From: Alphaproteobacteria bacterium
GTDB taxonomy: Bacteria > Pseudomonadota > Alphaproteobacteria > Rickettsiales > JAIXRX01
Assembly (NCBI GenBank): GCA_027485005.1
Contig: JAIXRX010000008.1
Span: 1-6,920, forward strand
Direction: 5' to 3'
DNA length: 6,920 nt
Made by a program: the position numbers and the translations under genes. Below are positions 1 to 5,406 of the stretch, piece by piece. The notes beneath the pieces are model-generated. The model saw only the letters and a program-made list of their open reading frames with translations, did no database searches and had not been told where the DNA came from. The number at the start of each line of letters is the position of its first letter. Position 1 is the first letter of the stretch.

Positions 1-1
1 C

Positions 2-700
2 GGCATTGGTCGTGCGCTTTCTATCCATCTTGCAAAGGCAGGCGCACGGGTTGCAGTCTCTGCGAGGCGTAAGGATCAACTCGATTCGCTCGCGCAGGAA
101 ATGGGGGAAGGTCATGTGGTTGTTCCACTTGATGTAGCTGATGCAGAGATGATGCTTGCTGCTGCGCGTACTGTAGGTGAATTGATGGGCAGAATCGACC
201 GTGTGATTTTCCTTTCGGCTATCTATCATCCGATGCGACTCGATCAACTCGATCTCAATATCACTAAACACATGCTTGACGTGAATGTGATGGGGGCATT
301 TCATTTAATTCACGCAGTTTTACCAATGTTGAAGGAACAAAAATCAGGACAAATTGCATTATGTGCGAGTGTTGCAGGTTATATTGGATTGCCGGGTGGA
401 CAACCTTACAGCGCGACAAAAGCGGCCATTCAGAATCTAGCGGAAAGTCTGCATGCGGAATGCCCACCTGCGATTGATGTTAAAATTATCAATCCAGGTT
501 TTGTTAAAACGCCGCTGACCGACAAAAACGATTTCCATATGCCCATGATGGTGAGCACAGAAGCGGCGGCAGAGGCTATTGCTAGAGGCCTTAAAAGCTC
601 TGTCTTTGAGATTCATTTTCCAAAACGCTTCACCTATTTCATGAAATTTCTAAAACTTTTACCAGCGTCTTTGCAATTCTTTATCACCCGAAAAATATAA
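2..700 (+). CDS. Short-chain dehydrogenase/reductase (SDR), 5'-truncated by the window edge
   Basis: NAD(P)-dependent oxidoreductase of the classical SDR fold, probably cytosolic; substrate unknown. The frame is open from base 2, and the first visible residues (GIGRAL) are the end of the TGxxxGIG cofactor-binding glycine motif, so only about 10-20 N-terminal residues are missing and the ATG at 101 is internal. Further on are a PLDVAD segment (adenine-ring pocket), NVMGAF (active-site Asn region), a catalytic Ser in CASVAGY and the YSATK tetrad motif (Tyr at 407-409, 13 residues after the Ser, then Lys), and PGFVKTPLT after the active site. The usual NNAG motif reads LSAIYHP, which is atypical. 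The C-terminus (EIHFPKRFTYFMKFLKLLP) is basic and hydrophobic, resembling SDRs I associate with photolyase/DUF1365 stress clusters (recollection, not searched). A second SDR starts 15 bp downstream, so they are probably co-transcribed. Confidence 0.93.
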   Translation, partial: GIGRALSIHLAKAGARVAVSARRKDQLDSLAQEMGEGHVVVPLDVADAEMMLAAARTVGELMGRIDRVIFLSAIYHPMRLDQLDLNITKHMLDVNVMGAFHLIHAVLPMLKEQKSGQIALCASVAGYIGLPGGQPYSATKAAIQNLAESLHAECPPAIDVKIINPGFVKTPLTDKNDFHMPMMVSTEAAAEAIARGLKSSVFEIHFPKRFTYFMKFLKLLPASLQFFITRKI

Positions 701-715
701 CAAGAAAGTTTTTTT

Positions 716-1414
716 ATGGCACATTTCCTTATTATCGCAGCAAGCAGCACAATCGGTCAGTCTGTTAACTCACTTTTGCAAGCCGCAGGTCATACCACTT
801 TTACGACTGCACGTGATACCAATAAAATTCAGCCAGATATGGTTCTGGACGCAACCGATTTTGGTGCGGTGAATCAAGCATTTGAAGCGGCAGGACAGAT
901 TGATGGCGTGGTTAATTGCAGCGGTTCATTGTGGCTCAAAGCGGCTCACATGACCACGTATGATCAATATACAGCAGTTATTAACGCGTCATTGACGACT
1001 GCGTTTGCCACAGTTCATGCCGCAGGGAAACACATGAAGCAAGGTGGTTCTGTGGTTTTAGTATCTTCTGCTGCTGCAATGGAAGGGTTAGCCAATCATG
1101 AGGCGATAGCGGCTGCTAAAGCTGGTATTATCGGTTTAACCCTATCCGCCGCCGCCACCTATGCCAGCAATAATCTGCGCGTTAATGCAGTCGCGCCAGG
1201 GTTAGTGGAGACAGCGATGACCACGGCACTGACGGCTAATGAACTGGCGCGAAAAGTGTCTGAGAGCATGCACGCATTAGGGCGGCTTGGTCAGCCAGAG
1301 GACGTTGCGCGTGCCATTGTATTTCTACTCGACCCACAAAATAGCTGGATTACTGGGCAAATTTTAGCGGTGGATGGCGGTCTTTCATCCGTTCGTCCGA
1401 AAGTAAAAGCATAG
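716..1414 (+). CDS. Atypical SDR-family protein lacking the catalytic tyrosine
   Basis: A 232-residue, full-length SDR-fold protein. The SDR architecture is clear: NCSG at 67-70 in place of NNAG, an Asn at 90, VSS with the catalytic-position Ser118, a C-terminal RLGQPEDVARAIVFLL stretch and the ITGQILAVDGG signature typical of FabG-like SDRs. Two key motifs are altered. The Rossmann glycine motif TGxxxGIG reads AASSTIG (8-14). The YxxxK motif reads IAAAK (131-135), with Ile at the catalytic Tyr position, 13 residues after Ser118, and Lys135 retained. Ordinary SDR hydride-transfer chemistry is therefore doubtful; it may be a divergent reductase or a binding/partner subunit for the adjacent SDR. 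The ATG at 716 is preceded by a purine-rich AAGAAAG about 8 bp away. The stop overlaps by one base a possible GTG start of the next ORF, but the peroxidase more likely starts at 1444. Confidence 0.92.
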   Translation: MAHFLIIAASSTIGQSVNSLLQAAGHTTFTTARDTNKIQPDMVLDATDFGAVNQAFEAAGQIDGVVNCSGSLWLKAAHMTTYDQYTAVINASLTTAFATVHAAGKHMKQGGSVVLVSSAAAMEGLANHEAIAAAKAGIIGLTLSAAATYASNNLRVNAVAPGLVETAMTTALTANELARKVSESMHALGRLGQPEDVARAIVFLLDPQNSWITGQILAVDGGLSSVRPKVKA

Positions 1415-1431
1415 TGCTGGACAATTTTTTT

Positions 1432-1437
1432 AAGGAA
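1432..1437 (+). promoter_or_regulatory. Ribosome binding site selecting the peroxidase start at 1444
   Basis: AAGGAA lies 6 bp before ATG 1444. It favours this start over the in-frame GTG at 1414, which would add ten charged residues ahead of the signal peptide and has no comparable purine tract. Confidence 0.65.
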
Positions 1438-1443
1438 AAAAAT

Positions 1444-2013
1444 ATGAAATATTTTTTCAAGTTATTTTTAGGAGTTTTTATGGTTTGGCCATTTTCAGCA
1501 TCCGCTGCACCGGAAGTATCAACCACCACCGCCTATGACTATTCTTTCAAAACATTGATGGATGAAGAGGCGGCACCACTTTCCAATTATAAAGGAAAAG
1601 TAGTGCTGATTGTTAATACGGCCTCTCAATGTGGTTTTACACCGCAATATGCAGAATTAGAAAAATTACATGAGACATACAAAGACAAAGGTTTGGTTGT
1701 GATTGGGGTGCCCAGTAATGATTTCGGTGCACAAGAGCCAGGTACTGGCAAGGAAATCGCTGCATTTTGCCGTTTGAATTATGGGGTCAGTTTCCCGATG
1801 ATGGCGAAGGAAATTGTGTCGGGAGACAAAGCGCATCCATTTTATCTATGGGCCAAACAACAGCTTGGTTTTGGGACCGCACCTAAGTGGAATTTTCATA
1901 AATACCTTATTGGTGCGGACGGAAAGTTAGTTGATTATTTTAATTCCACCACCTCACCAACGTCTCCTCGCGTGACAGAGGCGATTGAAAAACTACTGGT
2001 AACTAAAAAGTAA
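1444..2013 (+). CDS. Glutathione peroxidase family protein with Sec signal peptide (periplasmic)
   Basis: Thiol peroxidase of the GPx family (thioredoxin fold), reducing hydrogen or lipid hydroperoxides; 189 residues from this start. Residues 1-21 are a Sec signal peptide: MKYFFK, a hydrophobic core, then SASA with likely cleavage after Ala21, so the enzyme should act in the periplasm. The mature protein carries the family blocks: NTASQCGFTPQY with peroxidatic Cys63, VPSNDFGAQEPG with catalytic Gln97, and KWNFHKYLI with Trp149 and Asn150. The Cys of FPCNQFG, common in the second block, is Ser here. Cys109 (in AAFCRLNYG) is a candidate resolving cysteine, which would make this a thioredoxin-type two-Cys enzyme rather than a strict glutathione user; that is inference. 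It starts 29 bp after the second SDR and is probably in the same transcript. The 119 bp that follow separate it from DUF2256 and hold no convincing terminator. Confidence 0.95.
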   Translation: MKYFFKLFLGVFMVWPFSASAAPEVSTTTAYDYSFKTLMDEEAAPLSNYKGKVVLIVNTASQCGFTPQYAELEKLHETYKDKGLVVIGVPSNDFGAQEPGTGKEIAAFCRLNYGVSFPMMAKEIVSGDKAHPFYLWAKQQLGFGTAPKWNFHKYLIGADGKLVDYFNSTTSPTSPRVTEAIEKLLVTKK

Positions 2014-2115
2014 AATTCCTTATTTGTTATTGATAGGTTCAGATATCGTTTTATTAGTTATCTGGTCCAGGGAAGCATATGTTTCTATGTTGGTAAGGCT
2101 GTTAATTGTTGGCTA

Positions 2116-2122
2116 AGGGGAG
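2116..2122 (+). promoter_or_regulatory. Ribosome binding site of the DUF2256 gene
   Basis: AGGGGAG is the only strong purine-rich tract in the 119-bp gap and lies 10 bp before ATG 2133. It supports translation of the very short ORF that follows. Confidence 0.55.
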
Positions 2123-2132
2123 AATTTTAATC

Positions 2133-2273
2133 ATGCCTAAGGGCGTTAAAAAATCTAATCTTCCTCAAAAGACATGCCAAACATGTGGCAGGCCATTTGT
2201 CTGGCGTAAGAAATGGGAAAAAGTGTGGGATGAAGTAAAATATTGTTCTGATAAATGCCGAGGGAAGAAATGA
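2133..2273 (+). CDS. DUF2256 small zinc-ribbon-like protein
   Basis: A 46-residue basic protein. It has two cysteine pairs, C15-x2-C18 and C38-x3-C42, around a tryptophan- and lysine-rich middle (FVWRKKWEKVWDEVKYCS), and begins MPKGVKKSNLP. This matches the DUF2256 family as I know it: short Lys-rich N-terminus, CxxCGRPFxWRKKW and YCSxxCR. A structural zinc site is the obvious reading; no molecular function is established to my knowledge. The family is repeatedly found beside cryptochrome/photolyase and FAD oxidoreductase genes. Its stop TGA (2271-2273) overlaps the ATG at 2270 of the FAD oxidoreductase gene in an ATGA arrangement, implying translational coupling. It is easily missed because of its size. 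Confidence 0.9.
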   Translation: MPKGVKKSNLPQKTCQTCGRPFVWRKKWEKVWDEVKYCSDKCRGKK

Positions 2274-3244
2274 AGAGTATTGCAATTATCGGTGCGGGCA
2301 TTTCTGGGTTAGTATTGGGGAACGCGCTAAAAAATAAAGCAAAGATTACACTGTTTGAAAAAGCACGAGGTGTGGGCGGTCGCATGAGCACTCGCTATGC
2401 TGATCCTTATTATTTTGATCATGGCGCGCAATGCTTTACGGCACGTACTCCAGAGTTTCAGGCGTTCCTTGCACCATTTATGGAGACGGGTGTGGTGGCT
2501 GAATGGAAAGGCAAAGTTGTTAACTTAGAAATTGGTAAGAAAGAAACAAAGCGTTTATGGTTTGAGCCGCATTTGGTGGCCAGCCCGAATATGAATAGTT
2601 TGTGCAAAGTGCTGGCAAAGGATTTAGATATTCGTAGTGGTATGGAAGTAGCACCGCTATCCGTGCGTGCGGAAGACAAGTGGGTGCTACAAGATACCAA
2701 GGAAAATACACTGGGTGAATATGATGTAGTGATTTCTACAGCCCCCCCGGCACAAACCATGAACTTATTTCATGGCTATCTGACCACAGAGAGCATTATA
2801 CATGACGCGAAGATGCAGGGTTGTGTTTCGTTGATGGTTGGGTTTAATAAGCCGTGGGACAAGCGCATCATTGCAGCTAAAGTGCGCAATAATCCCATCA
2901 AATGGATATCCATTAATTCCAGTAAACCGGGCAGGGACACACAGGTGACATGTTACGTCGCTCATTCGCGTAGTCATTGGGCAGAGGTTCACATGGAAAC
3001 AGAAATGCAGGTGGTGCAGGAAATATTATATCGTGAATTTGTTGCGGTGACAGGGATAGATGCGACACCTGATTATCTTTCTGCGCACCGCTGGCGCTAC
3101 GCGTTGGTAGAAGATAGCCCAGAATCTGGTGTTTATTATGACGCAAAGCTTGGCCTTGCTGCTACAAGTGATTGGTGCAGCACTTCGCGTATTGAGGATG
3201 TGTGGTGGAATGCTTCACGATTGCTGGCACAAATTCATCCGTAA
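2270..3244 (+). CDS. FAD/NAD(P)-binding oxidoreductase, renalase-like
   Basis: Flavoprotein of the amine-oxidase/renalase-like type (COG3380-like by motif), 324 residues, no signal peptide, so cytosolic. The N-terminus is a dinucleotide-binding Rossmann fold: IAIIGAGISG with GxGxxG at 8-13, and Glu30 ending strand 2 (LFEKARGVGGRMSTR), where GGRMSTR is the flavin-contacting motif. DHGAQCFTAR (50-59) is also typical of this group, STAPP (156-160) matches the second FAD-binding strand, and HRWRYAL (273-279) is a conserved C-terminal block. The usual GD motif near the C-terminus reads ATSDW here (298-302), followed by SRIEDVWWNASRLLAQI. Substrate is unknown. I chose ATG 2270 over the in-frame ATG 2255 because MKSIAIIGAG places the Rossmann strand at the terminus, GAGGGA-like purines (GAGGGAAG, 2260-2267) precede it, and it forms an ATGA overlap with DUF2256. 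Confidence 0.92.
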   Translation: MKSIAIIGAGISGLVLGNALKNKAKITLFEKARGVGGRMSTRYADPYYFDHGAQCFTARTPEFQAFLAPFMETGVVAEWKGKVVNLEIGKKETKRLWFEPHLVASPNMNSLCKVLAKDLDIRSGMEVAPLSVRAEDKWVLQDTKENTLGEYDVVISTAPPAQTMNLFHGYLTTESIIHDAKMQGCVSLMVGFNKPWDKRIIAAKVRNNPIKWISINSSKPGRDTQVTCYVAHSRSHWAEVHMETEMQVVQEILYREFVAVTGIDATPDYLSAHRWRYALVEDSPESGVYYDAKLGLAATSDWCSTSRIEDVWWNASRLLAQIHP

Positions 3245-3281
3245 GCCATTTATTTTTATTCTTTTTTCTTGCCGGCTTACG
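3240..3281. repeat. 8-bp inverted repeat straddling the FAD gene stop codon
   Basis: CGTAAGCC (3240-3247) and GGCTTACG (3274-3281) are perfect reverse complements, separated by 26 bases rich in T. The T-run lies in the loop, not after the stem, so this is not a canonical intrinsic terminator. It could be a weak mRNA 3'-end structure. Confidence 0.4.
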
Positions 3282-3293
3282 CCATACAAATCA

Positions 3294-3352
3294 ATGGCTA
3301 TTAATGAAATTGAACTAGACGGATGCGTGTTGAAATTGTAAATGATAGCCAT
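3294..3352. repeat. 8-bp inverted repeat across the start of the exporter operon
   Basis: ATGGCTAT (3294-3301) and ATAGCCAT (3345-3352) are perfect reverse complements. The right arm covers codons 2-4 of the first exporter gene, so pairing could occlude its start, which lacks a good Shine-Dalgarno sequence. The left arm region (AATGGCT, 3293-3299) can alternatively pair with AGCCATT at 3244-3250. No convincing sigma-70 promoter was found in the 97-bp gap; TATTAA at 3299-3304 is the best -10-like string and has no good partner. Confidence 0.35.
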
Positions 3353-4373
3353 GGCATTCGAAAAAACCTATAGCGCACGTCCAATCAAGAAAGATTTGAC
3401 TGCTTTCATGAGACGGCTAGTTCGTCCAGAAAGTGGTTTCTACAATGTTTGCCTAACTTATGGCTGTGCAGTGACATTGCTGTCCTTGGCTGTTCCTGTT
3501 GCTGTTCAGATGGTGATCAATACCGTTGCAAATACGGCGCTCCAACTTTCCTTGATTGTGGTCTGTGGCCTAGTGGTATCCATGCTGACGATTGCTAGCA
3601 CGCTCTATGCTTTGCAGATTTACAGTATGGAGCTTTTTTGTCGTAAGTTTTTTGCACGTACGATTGCTGAGTTGAGTGTATTGATGGTGGATGTTTTTCG
3701 CAAAGCGCAGTCCTCTATTGATTCTCATGAGGTGATTAAGCGGTTTTATGAAATTATGTTTGTTCAGAAAGTCATGCCTAATCTGATTATTTCTGGTTTC
3801 TCGCTTATATTACAAATGATTGTTGGCCTCACTGTTGTTGCTTTCTATCATCCATTTTTATTAGGCTTTAATCTGTTATTTGTTGTGTTGTGTTTGTTGA
3901 CATGGCGCCTGTGGCATTCAGCGCTGCGTGAAGCAGCGCGTGAAATGTCCTATGCAAAATATGCCATGGCTGGCTGGCTTGGGGATTTTAGCCTTGGTAT
4001 TAAAAAATACAGTGACGAAGAATGCAAGCAAGCATGGCAACAAACAAATCATCTCACGAATGGTTATTTGGATGCGCGCAAGCGTTTTTTCAGTTGCTCT
4101 TTCACGCAGATGATAAGTTACATGACGCTTTATATCGTCGCGAGCGCTGGGTTGTTGGGTTTGGGTGGATGGTTGGTGATTAATGCCCAATTAACCCTTG
4201 GGCAGCTTGCTGCGGCAGAAATTATTTTGTCAGGAGTATTCTTCAGCCTTATGCGCGTTGGGTACTTTTTGAGTTCTTATTATGAGTTATGTGTTTCCGC
4301 CGAGAAACTGGACGCGGTTTTTGCTGATCCATTAGATACTTTGAGTATTAAAAAAGAGGGCGGCCATGCATAA
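3342..4373 (+). CDS. ABC exporter transmembrane-domain protein without a nucleotide-binding domain
   Basis: Inner-membrane protein, 343 residues, matching only the transmembrane half of a type I (HlyB/PrtD-like) ABC exporter. About six hydrophobic segments are visible: roughly 33-60, 66-98, 147-169, 170-191, 256-280 and 285-311, with long cytoplasmic-type loops between 2-3 and 4-5 as in ABC exporters. GGWLVINAQLTLGQLAAAEI (275-294) is the familiar 'G.L..GQL.A' signature between TM5 and TM6. The protein ends at VFADPLDTLSIKKEGG, exactly where the linker to an ATPase domain normally starts. There is no Walker A, LSGGQ or Walker B, and half-exporters are usually about 550-700 aa. An in-frame TAA at 3339-3341 touches ATG 3342, so the start is there or at ATG 3351; neither has a strong ribosome binding site. 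It overlaps the adaptor gene by 8 bp. The role is probably the inner-membrane part of a tripartite exporter; substrate unknown. Confidence 0.88.
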   Translation: MIAMAFEKTYSARPIKKDLTAFMRRLVRPESGFYNVCLTYGCAVTLLSLAVPVAVQMVINTVANTALQLSLIVVCGLVVSMLTIASTLYALQIYSMELFCRKFFARTIAELSVLMVDVFRKAQSSIDSHEVIKRFYEIMFVQKVMPNLIISGFSLILQMIVGLTVVAFYHPFLLGFNLLFVVLCLLTWRLWHSALREAAREMSYAKYAMAGWLGDFSLGIKKYSDEECKQAWQQTNHLTNGYLDARKRFFSCSFTQMISYMTLYIVASAGLLGLGGWLVINAQLTLGQLAAAEIILSGVFFSLMRVGYFLSSYYELCVSAEKLDAVFADPLDTLSIKKEGGHA

Positions 4374-5406
4374 CGAGCATCCCGCCTATAATATCCTAAC
4401 AGCGCAGCGACGCATTCAAATGCCCCGTCCTATGCGCGTTTTAATGCGTTTGGTGCTGTTGGCAATCATTCTCTTTTCCATTGTCCTGAGCACGGTGCCT
4501 TGGGTGCAGACAGCGCATGGTTCTGGGCGTATCACCGCTTTGCATCCCGATAGCCAATTGCAGCAAATTCATGCATCACTTGAAGGACGTATTGGTCACT
4601 GGCATGTCCGTGATGGCGCAAGCGTAAAAAAGGGTGATCCGATTGTTGATATCGTAGATAATGATCCTAATCGTATTATCCGTCTGGAAACGGAACGCGA
4701 TGCAACACTAAATAAACTAAATGCCGCGACCATTGCGACCGAGACCGCAAAAAACAATTTGAATCGTCAACAGCGTTTGCAGGCGCAAGGGTTAAGCTCG
4801 CGCAAAGAATACGAGCAAGCCCTAATTACCTATAAAACGTGGCGTAGTACGGAAGCAGAAGCAACGCAAGCGCTTGCCATGGCAGAAAGCAAACTTTCCA
4901 ACCAATTTACGCAGCGCGTGGTGGCTCCAAAAGATGGCCGTGTAGTGCGGACCTATGCGGGGGCTTCCGCCACCTTTGTAAAACCTGGTGAATTGCTCGC
5001 TGATTTTTTACCACATGATGCTGTGCCTGCAGTGGAGCTTTACGTTCGCGGAGTCGATATGCCACTTATCGAGCCGGGTCAAAAAGTGCGTTTGCAGTTT
5101 GAAGGTTGGCCGATTGTTCAGTTCAGTGGCTGGCCATCCAAAGCAGTCGGGACATTTGGCGGCGTGGTGAGTGTCGTCGACCCCTCTGTTTCTCCAGATG
5201 GGCGCTTACGCATTATTGTGACGGAACCTAAGGATGAACCGTGGCCCGACGAGAGGTATCTATCTTTTGGTGCGCGTGCGCAAGGATGGGTGCTTCTTTC
5301 TACAGTGAAAATCGGTTATGAGATATGGCGCCAGCTTAATAGCTTCCCGCCTGAAAATCCTTTGATGACTTCCCCCCAATCATCTGCGAAGGCAAAAGAG
5401 AAATGA
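4366..5406 (+). CDS. HlyD/AcrA-type membrane fusion protein (periplasmic adaptor)
   Basis: Adaptor linking the inner-membrane component to the outer membrane channel, 346 residues. A cytoplasmic N-terminus (1-23) precedes one membrane anchor (about 25-45), without a lipobox. Split lipoyl halves lie at about 56-100 (ASLEGRIGHWHVRDGASVKKGD) and 184-216 (VVAPKDGRVVRT). Between them is a short alpha-hairpin, 101-180. Its tip carries Arg134, Leu138 and Ser145, the R-x3-L-x6-S spacing of the RLS motif by which AcrA/MacA-type adaptors dock on TolC. A beta-barrel and membrane-proximal region follow, with a repeated GWP (247-249, 255-257), VDPSVSPDGR and a C-terminal GYEIWRQLNSFPP block. GAGGG at 4356-4360, 5 bp before ATG 4366, supports this start. 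The gene overlaps the ABC gene by 8 bp and the outer membrane gene by 4 bp. Confidence 0.93.
   Translation: MHNEHPAYNILTAQRRIQMPRPMRVLMRLVLLAIILFSIVLSTVPWVQTAHGSGRITALHPDSQLQQIHASLEGRIGHWHVRDGASVKKGDPIVDIVDNDPNRIIRLETERDATLNKLNAATIATETAKNNLNRQQRLQAQGLSSRKEYEQALITYKTWRSTEAEATQALAMAESKLSNQFTQRVVAPKDGRVVRTYAGASATFVKPGELLADFLPHDAVPAVELYVRGVDMPLIEPGQKVRLQFEGWPIVQFSGWPSKAVGTFGGVVSVVDPSVSPDGRLRIIVTEPKDEPWPDERYLSFGARAQGWVLLSTVKIGYEIWRQLNSFPPENPLMTSPQSSAKAKEK

Noticed and set aside
101..700. ATG at 101 as the start of the first SDR
   Set aside because: The same frame is open back to base 2 and encodes the SDR glycine motif (GIGRAL), so the ATG is internal and the gene is cut by the window edge.
1414..1443. 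GTG start at 1414 for the glutathione peroxidase
   Set aside because: It would put ten residues ahead of a well-formed signal peptide and lacks a ribosome binding site; ATG 1444 has AAGGAA at good spacing.
2014..2132. Sigma-70 promoter ahead of DUF2256 (TTGATA at 2030-2035)
   Set aside because: No acceptable -10 hexamer lies 16-18 bp downstream, and no clear ECF-type promoter pair was seen, so a separate promoter here is unsupported.
2255..2269. ATG at 2255 for the FAD oxidoreductase
   Set aside because: It adds MPREE before the Rossmann strand. The ATG at 2270 has a better purine tract and the typical terminal position of the GxGxxG motif.
2155..3146. Several antisense ORFs of 63-100 residues opposite DUF2256 and the FAD gene
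   Set aside because: All are out-of-frame shadows of strong coding regions, with cysteine- and proline-rich sequences unlike real proteins and no ribosome binding sites.
3129..3341. 70-residue + strand ORF across the end of the FAD gene and the gap
   Set aside because: It mostly overlaps the FAD gene in another frame, resembles no family I know, and its start is internal to a real gene.
4300..4420. Possible frameshift hiding an NBD after the ABC transmembrane domain
   Set aside because: The adaptor gene begins at 4366 with a good ribosome binding site and codes from there on; no Walker A or LSGGQ motif appears among the listed translated ORFs of any frame.
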